Source of the DNA: Aeriscardovia sp.
Lineage (GTDB): Bacteria; Actinomycetota; Actinomycetes; Actinomycetales; Bifidobacteriaceae
NCBI GenBank assembly: GCA_017405305.1
Contig: JAFRAT010000001.1
Location: 1 to 64,000 of the forward strand
Length of the DNA: 64,000 bases
Direction of reading: 5' to 3'
A program made the translations under genes and the position numbers. Shown in pieces: positions 17,650-26,484 of the stretch (position 1 is the first letter of the stretch; every line of letters begins with the position of its first letter). The notes beneath the pieces were generated by a model. It saw only the letters and a list, made by a program, of their open reading frames with translations. It searched no databases and was not told the origin of the DNA.

Positions 17650-19350
17650 TTACTCCTTGGTCGCTCGAGGCGCGGAATCGGACGGATCAGCCGCTTCGGA
17701 GGGGTCCGAAACCGGAGCGGCAGCCGGCGCGGTGGCCGATGACGCGGTTCCGGCCAATCCACCGGAAGCCGGATCGGCCGGTTCGGCTTCTCGCTTCCAC
17801 AGACGGCGCCTGGAACCGTTTTGGCCAAAGCCGGACGCTGCGGGCGCGGCCGAGCCGGCCAGGTTCTCCAGGCGTTCGCCGCGCGGTTTGGGGCCGCTGT
17901 TCCCGTCGACGGCTCTCTTGGGGATGGCCACGGTCCGCGACGCGTCCAGCGTCGTCCCGGGAACGTATCCTTCAACGGCGCGGGCGGCCTCGCGCAGCTG
18001 CTCCTCCGTCGACATCACGCGCACAGTGGAGCCGCGCACGGCGCGCGGCAGCTTGACGGGCAGATGGACGTTCGTTATCTTGATGCTCTCCCCCGCTGCC
18101 GCCAGACGGGATTTGCTCTTGGGTTCCGGGTCACTCAGCAGTGGCGAGTCGACAAGGTCCTGGCGTTTGACGTAGGCGTCGAAGATCACCTGGATGCTGG
18201 CGGTCGCCGGCAGCGCGAGGAACATGCCCAGCGCGCCGAACAGCGCGCCGAAGACGAAGACTGACAGCAGGCCGATGGCCGCGTTGACGGACATAGTGCG
18301 CTGCTGGACGAGCGGAGCGATGAGGTTGTTCTCCAGCTGCTGGTAGACGACGATGTAGATGCCCAGGAACAGCGCGCCCCGGAAGCCCTGGTTGGACCAG
18401 GCCACCACAATCGGCAGGATCGCGCCAATGCCAGCGCCGACCATCGGGATGAACTGGGAGATGATCGCGTACAGCAGGCACAGCGGCAGCCAGTACGGCA
18501 CGCGCATGACGAGCATGTACACGGACATGCACGCCACCGAGATGAGACCCAGGATGACGCGCGAACTGAGGAAGCTCGACACCTGGCCCTGCACCACCGT
18601 CCAGACAACGAGGAAGCGCTTCTGCTTCTCCGGCCTGAGCCAGGAGCACATGACGCGTCGCATCGCCGGGCCGCTGGCCATCACGTAGTAGGTGACGAAC
18701 AGCACCAGCAGCAGGGAGATGACGAAGGTGGCGGCGGACTCCATGCTCGACAGGGCCGTGCCGGCGAAGTTGGCGAACCAGGAGCTCTGCAGATTGCGCA
18801 TGAACAGCGGCCCCAGGTCGGCGATGCGTGGCATGCGGTACGACGTGTGGGAGTCGACGAACCGCGCCAGCCCCTCGTAGAGCCGCGGCGCGTTGTCGAC
18901 GAGGCCGGAGACCTGCATGACGAACATCTGGCCGAACATCCAGACGAGTCCGCCGGAAACGAGCAGCACGATGATCCAGCTGGCGGCAGCGGCCGGGCCG
19001 CGCTTCCAGCCGTGGCGGATGAACCACTGCACCATCGGCTCCATGGCCAGGCTCAGGAAGACGCAGATGATGAGGTCGACGACGATCCAGCTGACCTTGC
19101 TCCAGGAGTTCCAAATGAAAATGAAGACGAAAACAGCGGCGCCCGCCATGACCAGCGCGCGGGGCAGCCATTCGGGAGGACGGCGCGGATCGCCTTTGCC
19201 GGGAATGAGGGACCCCAGGTCGTACTGGGACATCCTTCCGGCGCCGGCCTGCCGTTCGGCCTTGCGGGCCTGCGCCTCCATCCGCCGTTCGGCGCTCGAT
19301 CCTTCCCCGCCGTTGGCGGGGAAGACGACGTTCTTCTCCTCCTTGCTCAT
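17650..19350 (-). CDS. AI-2E family (PerM-like) transporter
   Basis: 566 residues from ATG 19350; the frame is open to 19458 but that extension is low-complexity. Hydrophilic residues 1-68 precede about eight membrane segments (two between 70 and 115, one near 125-150, one near 205-230, then a block from 265 to 410). The segment PMVGAGIGAILPIVVAW in the C-terminal half is typical of the AI-2E/PerM family, whose members export diverse small solutes; the name does not prove autoinducer transport. The C-terminal ~150 residues are hydrophilic and Ala/Pro-rich, longer than usual. It begins the cell-wall/folate cluster and is divergent from the GT2 gene at 19488. Confidence 0.82.
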   Translation of the reverse strand: MSKEEKNVVFPANGGEGSSAERRMEAQARKAERQAGAGRMSQYDLGSLIPGKGDPRRPPEWLPRALVMAGAAVFVFIFIWNSWSKVSWIVVDLIICVFLSLAMEPMVQWFIRHGWKRGPAAAASWIIVLLVSGGLVWMFGQMFVMQVSGLVDNAPRLYEGLARFVDSHTSYRMPRIADLGPLFMRNLQSSWFANFAGTALSSMESAATFVISLLLVLFVTYYVMASGPAMRRVMCSWLRPEKQKRFLVVWTVVQGQVSSFLSSRVILGLISVACMSVYMLVMRVPYWLPLCLLYAIISQFIPMVGAGIGAILPIVVAWSNQGFRGALFLGIYIVVYQQLENNLIAPLVQQRTMSVNAAIGLLSVFVFGALFGALGMFLALPATASIQVIFDAYVKRQDLVDSPLLSDPEPKSKSRLAAAGESIKITNVHLPVKLPRAVRGSTVRVMSTEEQLREAARAVEGYVPGTTLDASRTVAIPKRAVDGNSGPKPRGERLENLAGSAAPAASGFGQNGSRRRLWKREAEPADPASGGLAGTASSATAPAAAPVSDPSEAADPSDSAPRATKE

Positions 19351-19474
19351 ACGCCCATTATTCCGGCGAAACCTGACAACGAGCACAGCGGCAGCTGACA
19401 GCGCCGGCGCGCCGGAAGCGTCCGGACGGCCCGGCGGAGCGCAAGCAACCCGAGCCATGTCAATGCTTGGCTTC

Positions 19475-19480
19475 TATTGT
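19475..19480 (+). promoter_or_regulatory. -10 element of a probable leaderless transcript
   Basis: TATTGT lies exactly seven bases before the ATG at 19488, so transcription would start at or next to the A of the start codon. The GAGGG in the spacer is too close to the ATG to be a normal ribosome-binding site. Confidence 0.5.
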
Positions 19481-19487
19481 TGAGGGT

Positions 19488-20411
19488 ATGAAGTCAGTAT
19501 CGATCATCATCCCGGCCTGGAACGAGGCCGAGCACATCGCCGACTGTCTCATGAACGCGACGCGCCAGACGATGGCCGCCAAGGAGATCCTCGTCGTCAA
19601 CAACAACTCAACGGACGACACCGCCGCCATCGTCCGCCGGTTCGTCGCCGAGAACCCCGGCTGCCACGTCAGACTGCTCGACCAGGACAAGGAACAAGGC
19701 CTGATCCCGACGCGCAACTACGGCTTCGATCACGCCACCGGCGACGTTCTGGGACGGGTGGACGCCGACTGCATGCTCCGCCCCGACTGGGTCGAGCAGG
19801 TCTCCCGCACCTTCACCCGCGACCACGCGGCGATGGGCGTCACCGGCCCGGTTACCTACTACGATATGCCCGCGGCCGGCGTCAGCCTCGCCGGAGACAA
19901 CCAGATCCGCAAGCACGTGTACCGGGCGGACGGCGGACGAACGCTGTTGTTCGGATCGAACATGGCCATCCGCGCCAAGGCCTGGAGGGTCATCCGCACG
20001 CAGGTGTGCCGCGACCGCGAGGACGTCATGCACGAGGACATCGACGTTTCCCTGCACCTCATCGCCAATGGCCTCAAAACCGTCTACAACCCCAAGATGG
20101 TCGTGGGCGTCAGCGCCCGGCGCATCGACACGTCCCCGCGCAGCTTCCGCACGTACCTCAAGCGCTTCAAGACCACGTTCAACGCGCATCCGGAGCACAC
20201 GCGCACGACCAAACCGGAGTATGTCTTCACCGCTCTCTACCCGATCCTGCACCTGTGGTACCCGGCATACCAGAAGCAGCTGCGGGAGAAGAACGTCAAC
20301 CCCGCTAGGCGCATCTGGCTGCACAAGCAGATGCGCCTAGCGCGCCGCCGCGAACTGCAGTCCTACACCACGTACGAAGACTTCGAGAAGCGCACGCGCC
20401 GTAACGGTTGA
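19488..20411 (+). CDS. Glycosyltransferase family 2
   Basis: 307 residues. GT-A fold: SIIIPAWNEAEHIADCL at the start, VNNNSTDDTAAIVRRF, then the DxD motif in GRVDADCMLRPDW and a later EDID acid/base segment (HEDIDVSLHL). No clear membrane segment, so probably a cytoplasmic or peripheral transferase adding a single sugar. The ATG at 19488 was chosen over a TTG at 19467 because the family begins here and a -10 element sits seven bases upstream. A 14-bp perfect inverted repeat occurs near its 3' end (20304-20341). Confidence 0.85.
   Translation: MKSVSIIIPAWNEAEHIADCLMNATRQTMAAKEILVVNNNSTDDTAAIVRRFVAENPGCHVRLLDQDKEQGLIPTRNYGFDHATGDVLGRVDADCMLRPDWVEQVSRTFTRDHAAMGVTGPVTYYDMPAAGVSLAGDNQIRKHVYRADGGRTLLFGSNMAIRAKAWRVIRTQVCRDREDVMHEDIDVSLHLIANGLKTVYNPKMVVGVSARRIDTSPRSFRTYLKRFKTTFNAHPEHTRTTKPEYVFTALYPILHLWYPAYQKQLREKNVNPARRIWLHKQMRLARRRELQSYTTYEDFEKRTRRNG
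20304..20341. repeat. Perfect 14-bp inverted repeat inside the GT2 gene
   Basis: Arms 20304-20317 and 20328-20341 are exact complements with a ten-base loop. It is within coding sequence (the encoded residues read ARRIWLHKQMRLAR), about 70 bases before the stop codon. Confidence 0.75.
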
Positions 20412-20454
20412 GCGGGAACGGGAAGGACGGTGCGGCAGGCCGGCCGGAGCGACG

Positions 20455-21465
20455 TCAGTCGGCCTGCTTCCAGTTCTCGACGTCGATGCGGTGCGCAGGG
20501 TTCGCCTGCCAGGCGTTCCACGCGGACTCCACGATCTCCTTGACGCCGTACTTCGCGTGCCAGCCCATGACCTCGTTGATGCGCTTCGGGGAGCCTATGA
20601 GCTTCGGCGGGTCGCCCGCGCGGCGCGCTTCGATTTTGGCGGTGAATGGCAGCCCGGAGACGGACTTGATTTCGTCGACGATCTCCTTGACGGACGTGCC
20701 GGTGCCGGTGCCTACGTTGAAGGCGCTAAACTCGCGGTCGTCGCGGCCGAGGTACTTCAACGCGGCCAGGTGCGCGTCGGCCAGGTCGACCACATGAATA
20801 TAGTCGCGGATGCAGGTGCCGTCCGGGGTCGGGTAGTCGTCGCCGAAGATGGCGGGCGCCTTGCCGGCCTTGAGGTTGCGCAGCACCATCGGGATGAGGT
20901 TGAGCGTGGCCGGGTCCTCCAGTTCGACCGGGCCGCAGCCGGCGACGTTGAAGTAGCGCAGCGCGCAGAAGCGGATCCCGAAGGCCTTGGCAGCGGCGTT
21001 GCCCATCCACTCGTCGAAGAGTTTGGTCTGGCCGTAGGGGTTGATCGGAAGCATCGGGACGACGTCCTCGGGCACCACGTCGACCGGCGGCTCGCCGTAG
21101 GTGGCGGCGGAGCTGGAGAAGACGAGCTTGCTGACGCCGGAGTCCTTCATTGCCTGCAGCACGTTGAGCATGCCGTCGACGTTCTGCTGGTAGTACCATA
21201 GCGGCTTCTCGACGGACTCGCCCACCTGCTTGCGGGCTGCGAAGTGGATGACGGCGTCGACGCCATACTGCTCCATCGCGTCGGCGAGCACCTTGTCGGC
21301 ACCCGGAGCGGACACGTCCTGGACGATCAGCGGGGCGCCGCCGATGCGGTTTTTTTCGCCGTAGCTGAGGTCGTCGACGACGACGACCTTCTCGCCCTGC
21401 TCGTGAAGCGCATGGATGACGTGCGCGCCGATGTAGCCGCACCCGCCGGTAACGAGAACTGTCAT
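20455..21465 (-). CDS. galE: UDP-glucose 4-epimerase
   Basis: 336 residues from ATG 21465, with AAAGGA six bases upstream; the frame extends to 21495 without support. Interconverts UDP-glucose and UDP-galactose, last step of the Leloir pathway and the source of UDP-galactose for glycans. Rossmann motif VTGGCGYIGAHVI at the N-terminus, the catalytic YxxxK as YGQTK with the preceding Ser in FSSSAATYG, and the substrate-binding RYFNVAGC. Convergent with the GT2 gene at 19488, 43 bases apart. Confidence 0.95.
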   Translation of the reverse strand: MTVLVTGGCGYIGAHVIHALHEQGEKVVVVDDLSYGEKNRIGGAPLIVQDVSAPGADKVLADAMEQYGVDAVIHFAARKQVGESVEKPLWYYQQNVDGMLNVLQAMKDSGVSKLVFSSSAATYGEPPVDVVPEDVVPMLPINPYGQTKLFDEWMGNAAAKAFGIRFCALRYFNVAGCGPVELEDPATLNLIPMVLRNLKAGKAPAIFGDDYPTPDGTCIRDYIHVVDLADAHLAALKYLGRDDREFSAFNVGTGTGTSVKEIVDEIKSVSGLPFTAKIEARRAGDPPKLIGSPKRINEVMGWHAKYGVKEIVESAWNAWQANPAHRIDVENWKQAD

Positions 21466-21537
21466 AACGGTCCTTTCGTCTCGTTTTGAACGCACGGGGA
21501 CCCGTGCCCGGTCTTCAGGGTAATCTTCGGCTGGCTT

Positions 21538-22206
21538 TCAGAACAGCCGCGCCTGGATATCTTCAAGCAATGCGCGCATGGCTTTGCCGCGGTGGGAGAC
21601 GGCGTTCTTCTGCTCCGCCGTCAGCTCAGCGCAGGTCAGCGGACGGGCATCCCCCGCTGCCGGGAGACCTGGCTGTTCGTCGGGCACGAAAACCGAGTCG
21701 TAGCCGAAGCCGTTGGTTCCCCGCGGCGCGCGGACGATGCGGCCCGTCATCTTGCCGGAACGCACGATTTCCACGGGTTTCGCGCCGTCATAGCCCTGCG
21801 GGACGACGAGCGCCGCCCGGCATTCGAAGCGAGCCGTCCGCTTGCCGTCGGGGATGTCCTCGAGCTGCGCCAGCAGCAGACGGCGGTTCGCCGCGTCGTC
21901 GCCGTGGACGCCGGCCCATCGCGCCGAGAGGACGCCCGGCGCGGCGCCCATGACGTCCACCACGAGGCCGGAATCGTCGGCGATGCACGGCAGTCCGGTC
22001 CGCCGCGCGACGAAGCGGGCCTTGAGCAGCGCGTTCTCCTCGAAAGTCATGCCGTCCTCCACCGGGTCCGGCAATCCCAGATCGGCTGCGGAGACGAGCT
22101 TGCAGCGCGCGGCGCCCCGGCCTGACAACCGTTCCCCCAGCATCCGCCATATCTCGGCGACCTTGCCCTGGTTGTGCGTCGCCAGGACGATCCTCATGGT
22201 TCGCAT
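21538..22206 (-). CDS. rdgB: Non-canonical purine NTP pyrophosphatase (RdgB/HAM1)
   Basis: 222 residues. Hydrolyses XTP, ITP and dITP to monophosphates, keeping deaminated purines out of nucleic acids. Starts with RIVLATHNQGKVAEI (the family opening), followed by TFEENALLKARFVARRTGLP, ADDSGLVVDVMGAAPGV and, near the end, GTNGFGYDSVFVPDEQ. GGAGGG lies six bases upstream of ATG 22206. It follows rph by 38 bases in the same direction, a common pairing. Confidence 0.95.
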   Translation of the reverse strand: MRTMRIVLATHNQGKVAEIWRMLGERLSGRGAARCKLVSAADLGLPDPVEDGMTFEENALLKARFVARRTGLPCIADDSGLVVDVMGAAPGVLSARWAGVHGDDAANRRLLLAQLEDIPDGKRTARFECRAALVVPQGYDGAKPVEIVRSGKMTGRIVRAPRGTNGFGYDSVFVPDEQPGLPAAGDARPLTCAELTAEQKNAVSHRGKAMRALLEDIQARLF

Positions 22207-22244
22207 CGCGTTCCCTCCATCCGATCCGCTCTCGGCCTTCCCGG

Positions 22245-23027
22245 TCAGTCTCCCTGCGGCAGCGGCTGCGCGAGCGCCCGGCGCTGGGTTTCCTGCAGTT
22301 CACGGTTGCCTTTGGCTGCCAGGTCCAGCAGCGTGTCGAGCTCGCTACGGCCGAACGGGCCATGTTCGGCGGTGCCTTGGATCTCGATGAACTTGCCGGA
22401 ACCGGTCATCACCACGTTCATGTCGGTGCCGGCATTGGAATCCTCCGGGTAGGGCAGATCGAGCATCGGATGGCCCTGTATGACGCCCGCGGACACGGCG
22501 GACACCTGGTCGGTCAGGACCTTCGCGTCCTTGGCGAGCAAGTGATGACGCTTGGCCCAGGCGACCGCGTCGGCGAGCGCCACGTAGGCGCCGGTGACGG
22601 AGGCGGTGCGTGTTCCTCCGTCGGCCTGGAGCACGTCGCAGTCGATGAGGATCTGGTTCTCGCCGAGGGCCGCGAAGTCGACGATGCCGCGCAGCGAGCG
22701 GCCGATGAGGCGGCTGATCTCCTGTGTGCGGCCGCTGAGTTTGCCCTTGACGGATTCGCGCTTGTTGCGCTCGTTGGTGGCGCGCGGGAGCATGGCGTAT
22801 TCGGCGGTTACCCAGCCGAGGCCGGAGTCCTTGCGCCAGCGCGGCACGCCGGTTTCCCAGGACGCCGTGCACATGACGCGGGTGTTGCCGCAGGTGATGA
22901 GCACGGACCCTTCGGGGTTGCTCGTCCAGCCGCGTTGGATGGTCACCGGTCGCAGTTCGTCCATGGCGCGCCCGTCCAGGCGCACGGTCTCGCCGTCAAC
23001 GGTTTTCGTCAGGCTTGTTCCCGTCAT
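22245..23027 (-). CDS. rph: Ribonuclease PH
   Basis: 260 residues from ATG 23027, where AGAGGAA gives a ribosome-binding site; the frame extends to 23078. RNase PH is a phosphorolytic 3'-5' exoribonuclease that trims tRNA 3' ends. Diagnostic segments: [18 protein letters not shown] near the N-terminus, [20 protein letters not shown]-like region, and the active-site block [16 protein letters not shown]. Divergent from the membrane-protein gene at 23216. Confidence 0.95.
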   Translation of the reverse strand: MTGTSLTKTVDGETVRLDGRAMDELRPVTIQRGWTSNPEGSVLITCGNTRVMCTASWETGVPRWRKDSGLGWVTAEYAMLPRATNERNKRESVKGKLSGRTQEISRLIGRSLRGIVDFAALGENQILIDCDVLQADGGTRTASVTGAYVALADAVAWAKRHHLLAKDAKVLTDQVSAVSAGVIQGHPMLDLPYPEDSNAGTDMNVVMTGSGKFIEIQGTAEHGPFGRSELDTLLDLAAKGNRELQETQRRALAQPLPQGD

Positions 23028-23180
23028 TCCGTTCCTCTTTCCTTGTCGCCGGAATCGTTCTTCACGAAATCCGCACACATGATCCCCTCGGACTTACGGT
23101 TTCGTAACTTTTCAACGTTCCTCGGCTCCGGACGCGGAGCCGGCGCCGCGGCGCGCCGTCAGGCTGGACGGGTTCTCGTC

Positions 23181-23208
23181 TTGAAACCGCTCCGGCCGCC
23201 GCTAATCT
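23181..23208 (+). promoter_or_regulatory. Promoter of a probable leaderless transcript
   Basis: -35 TTGAAA at 23181-23186, 16-base spacer, -10 TAATCT at 23203-23208, then seven bases to the ATG at 23216. No ribosome-binding site precedes the ATG. Confidence 0.6.
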
Positions 23209-23215
23209 AAACTTT

Positions 23216-24010
23216 ATGCGTACCAGAAGAATCATCGTATCCCTCGTCGAACTGCTCATCTGCGTCCTCGCCTGGGCCGGGATCTCCCAGTCCTACTGCC
23301 AGGGCCAGTGGGAGGAGTTCACGTACTTCACCTACCAGAGCAACTTCGTAGTCGGCGTCGTCTACCTGTGGGCCTCCATCGCCACCATCACTGGCGGCAA
23401 GCAGCCCTGGGCTTGGCTGCGCGGCGGCGTGCTCCTGTACATCTTCACCACCGGCCTTGTGGCGAACTTCATCCTGCCCGCCCCCGACTACGCGACCGAG
23501 TACCGCGCCTTCGGCTTCATCCCCAACTCGCTGCTCGTGCACATCAGCGTGCCGATCCTCTGCCTGCTCGATTACGTCCTCTTCGAACGCCACAAGCACT
23601 ACAAGTGGTGGTACCCGCTGACCTGGCCGCTGTACATCTACTGCTGGTTCGTCTTCGTCATCATCCGCGCCTCGGCTTTCCCGCACGCCGGCGTCGATCC
23701 GGGCAGCCACGACCCGTATCCGTACTTCTTCATCAACATCCCGAAAGTCGGCTGGGGCAGCATCCTCAAGACCTTCATCCTCTTCACCATCTTCTTCCTG
23801 GTCCTGGGCTACATCCTCTACGGCATCGACAAAGCTCTGCCGCGCACGGCCGTCGTGCCGACCACGACCCTGCAGGACCTGCGCGAACGCGCCCAACGGT
23901 CGAAGGACCGCCGCATCGCCCGCATCGAAAACCAGTGGCCACGCGAAAACCTGTCGCTGGACGCGTCGGCCGTCCCCGTCCAGGACGGCGCTCCGCACGG
24001 CCTGGACTGA
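23216..24010 (+). CDS. Pr6Pr-like multi-pass membrane protein
   Basis: 264 residues with about six membrane segments between residues 8 and 205 and a hydrophilic C-terminal tail of about 55 residues rich in Arg. Charged/aromatic motifs such as FTYFTYQSNFVVGVVYLW and the P-x-WPLYIY-CWF region fit the Pr6Pr family of predicted membrane proteins. The biochemical function of that family is not established. Divergent from rph; pncB follows 350 bases downstream. The seven-base gap from -10 to ATG suggests a leaderless mRNA. Confidence 0.72.
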   Translation: MRTRRIIVSLVELLICVLAWAGISQSYCQGQWEEFTYFTYQSNFVVGVVYLWASIATITGGKQPWAWLRGGVLLYIFTTGLVANFILPAPDYATEYRAFGFIPNSLLVHISVPILCLLDYVLFERHKHYKWWYPLTWPLYIYCWFVFVIIRASAFPHAGVDPGSHDPYPYFFINIPKVGWGSILKTFILFTIFFLVLGYILYGIDKALPRTAVVPTTTLQDLRERAQRSKDRRIARIENQWPRENLSLDASAVPVQDGAPHGLD

Positions 24011-24360
24011 GTCCGCGCCCGAAACGCGCCGGTAGCGGCCTGTGAGCAAGCCGGACCCGCATACCGCCGACCGTCCCCGGCTTCGTCGTCGATGCCCGCC
24101 ATCAAGAATGCTTCTGATGGCACTCCAGCCTGACCTGCTATACCTTGCTCTGCTCGGTTCCCCCGCCGTCGTGCGAGCCATCCTGCGGCGGCCATGGACG
24201 GGGCACACGGCCCCTGGGCCTGTCCCTCCGCGCCGGTCCTGGGCTATGCGCATGCCGCTGGCCGACTGCGCGGCGTTCCCGCGCTGAACAGCCGGCGAAA
24301 CACGGTTCCTCCTGCACCGGTGTGCATAATGAAGAAAACACCGTCCGCAAGGAGGCGCCT
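24011..24360. other. Intergenic stretch before pncB
   Basis: 350 bases without a supportable gene. Near its end CATAAT at 24325-24330, preceded by TGTG, is a possible extended -10 for pncB. No clear terminator for the upstream gene is visible. Confidence 0.4.
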
Positions 24361-25755
24361 ATGGCAGATCCCGTTCCCGCGTACCTCGACCCCAGCGTGT
24401 CGACGCCCGCGTTCTTCACCGACGTATACGAGTACACCATGCTCGAGGCGGCCCGCCGCGACGGCACCGCCGACCGCCGTTGCGTGTTCGAGGTCTACGC
24501 GCGCCATCTGCCCGCAGGCCGCCGCTACGGCATCGTCGCCGGCTTGGGCCGCGTCCTGGACGCCGTCAAGCACTTCCGCGCCAACGAGGAACAGAGCCGC
24601 TTCCTCCTCGACCGTGGCATCGTCGGCCGATCAACGGCGCAGTGGCTGGAGCACTACCGGTTCCATGGCTCTATCCGCGCCTACCGCGAAGGCGAGGTCT
24701 ACTTCCCCAATTCGCCGGTCCTGCAGGTGGAGTCCACTTTCGCCGAGGGCACCCTGCTGGAAACGATCATCCTCTCGATCCTCAACTATGACTCCGCCGT
24801 GGCGTCGGCCGCATCGCGCATCACGTCGGCCGCCGGCGACCGGCCCTGCGTCGACATGGGCGCCCGGCGCATGAACGAATGGGCTTCCATGGCCGCCGCG
24901 CGCGCCGCCATCGTGGGAGGCTTCGCCGGCACGTCCAATCTCGCCGCCGCCATGAAGTACGATCTGCCCGCCATCGGTACCGCCGCGCATGCGTTCACGC
25001 TCCTGCACGACTCGGAGGAAGATGCCTTCCGTTCCCAAGTCGAGGCCTACGGTCCTGGCACCACGCTGCTGACGGACACCTACAACGTCAAAGACGCCAT
25101 CCGGACCGCGGTCGAAATCGCCGGCAGCGGACTCGGCTGCGTGCGCATCGACTCGGGCGATCTGGGCCAGATGGCGCGGATGGTGCGCGCCGAACTCGAT
25201 TCCTTGGGCGCGACGAGGACAAAGATCACCGTGACCAATGATCTCGACGAGTATTCCATCGCCGCGCTGCAGAACGCGCCCGTCGACTCCTACGGTGTGG
25301 GCACGCGTCTGGTGACCGGCTCGGGCAGCCCGACTTGCGAGATGGTTTACAAGCTCGTCGAGCGCGAAGGGTGCGACGGCGCCATGCATCCGGTCGCCAA
25401 GAAATCCTTCGGCAAACAGACCATCGGCTGGCGCAAGAACGCTTACCGCGTCTACGATGACCATGCCGACAAGGAGGCAGGAGACGGATCGGCCGTCCTG
25501 GAACTCGTCCTCGCCGGCTCGCGGGAGAAACTGGATTCCGTCTCGCTTGATGGCATCGTCGGCCCGATGGAGGACGCGCGCGGCCTGCTCGTCACCGCCG
25601 TGGACCACGGCGACGTCAACGAGGAGCTGTGCAGTCACCAGACGCTGCTCGCCGCCCGCGGCTGGCACAGCCACCAGCTGCGCGAGTTGCCGATGGCGGC
25701 CTTGAGCCTGTCGGCCGACGATCCGGCCCTGCCCACGCAGATCGTGGAACTCTGA
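24361..25755 (+). CDS. pncB: Nicotinate phosphoribosyltransferase
   Basis: 464 residues from ATG 24361, with AAGGAGG six bases upstream; the open frame begins earlier but without signals. Condenses nicotinate with PRPP to nicotinate mononucleotide, the entry of the Preiss-Handler NAD salvage path. The N-terminal TDVYEYTMLEAARRDG, the central DMGARRMNEWASM block, the catalytic loop region GTAAHAFTLLHDSEEDAF and the LLTDTYNVKDAI and RIDSGDLG segments are typical. Stands alone, followed by a minus-strand gene. Confidence 0.94.
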   Translation: MADPVPAYLDPSVSTPAFFTDVYEYTMLEAARRDGTADRRCVFEVYARHLPAGRRYGIVAGLGRVLDAVKHFRANEEQSRFLLDRGIVGRSTAQWLEHYRFHGSIRAYREGEVYFPNSPVLQVESTFAEGTLLETIILSILNYDSAVASAASRITSAAGDRPCVDMGARRMNEWASMAAARAAIVGGFAGTSNLAAAMKYDLPAIGTAAHAFTLLHDSEEDAFRSQVEAYGPGTTLLTDTYNVKDAIRTAVEIAGSGLGCVRIDSGDLGQMARMVRAELDSLGATRTKITVTNDLDEYSIAALQNAPVDSYGVGTRLVTGSGSPTCEMVYKLVEREGCDGAMHPVAKKSFGKQTIGWRKNAYRVYDDHADKEAGDGSAVLELVLAGSREKLDSVSLDGIVGPMEDARGLLVTAVDHGDVNEELCSHQTLLAARGWHSHQLRELPMAALSLSADDPALPTQIVEL

Positions 25756-25887
25756 GGACGCGGGGTTCGCGCTGAGAACGTGAGTGGCGGTCGCGCCGTC
25801 CGCTCCTTCGGGAAAGCGGCCGCCGCCCCCGTATCGCTTTCGCGTTGCGCCGCACAACGCGGCTGGATCAGGCGGCGCCCGGCCTTT

Positions 25888-26316
25888 TTACTTCAGGTTC
25901 AGCCGCAGCAAGTCGGCGGCGCTGTCCTTGGTGAGCTCGTAGTTGAGCATGTTGACGTTGCTGTCCAGGCGATCGAAGTCGGCGCGGCGGACTCCGCTGA
26001 GCGCTCCGCGGACGTGCGTGTCGTGGACGGCGGGGTTGACGTCGACGAACTCGACGAAGCCGTCGCCAGTGAAGATCATCCGCTCGAGCTTGCCGTTTGC
26101 GCTGTCGATGGTCTCTTCGGCTATGTTGGCGTCGGCGACATCAGGGATGAACGCTTCGATGACGTCCTGGCCGACCATGATGATCTGGTTCTTGCTCAGA
26201 TCTGTAAGCATGACGCTGTTGTAGGTCACACCGCTGACGCGCACGTGGAGCCAATCGGAGAACTCGCTGATGGCAATGGTGCCGGTGCGGCCGATCCAGA
26301 TACCGATGTCTTTCAT
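25888..26316 (-). CDS. Hypothetical protein
   Basis: 142 residues from ATG 26316, with AAAGGG about eight bases upstream. Unrecognised. The composition is that of a small soluble beta-rich protein: alternating hydrophobics (IGIWIGRTGTIAISEFSDWL, IIMVGQDVIEAFIPD), no signal peptide and no membrane segment. It has a low share of Ala and Gly for this genome and is rich in Asp, Asn and Ile. It lies between pncB (convergent) and the APC permease terminator and is probably monocistronic. Confidence 0.7.
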   Translation of the reverse strand: MKDIGIWIGRTGTIAISEFSDWLHVRVSGVTYNSVMLTDLSKNQIIMVGQDVIEAFIPDVADANIAEETIDSANGKLERMIFTGDGFVEFVDVNPAVHDTHVRGALSGVRRADFDRLDSNVNMLNYELTKDSAADLLRLNLK

Positions 26317-26399
26317 GGCAATCACCCTTTCACGCCTGCGCGCGCGGACCGCCTCCAGCAGCCCCGTTGCGACAGGAAAAGCGTTAGCTACAAGTATAG

Positions 26400-26450
26400 T
26401 CCGGAAACGAAGGAACCGCGGATCCGCTCCGCGGTTCCTTCGTTTCCGGA
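26400..26450. terminator. Bidirectional terminator, perfect 23-bp inverted repeat
   Basis: Arms 26400-26422 and 26428-26450 are exact complements with a five-base loop. The inner GC-rich stem is followed on both strands by TTCGTTT, so it can act as an intrinsic terminator in either direction. On the minus strand it ends the APC permease transcript, 35 bases after that stop. Confidence 0.75.
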
Positions 26451-26484
26451 GAAAACCGCCGGCCCGAGGGACCGGCGAAGCGCA

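Noticed and set aside
24145-24360. N-terminal extension of pncB
   Set aside because: AAGGAGG marks ATG 24361 and the family N-terminus begins there; upstream residues are not conserved-looking.
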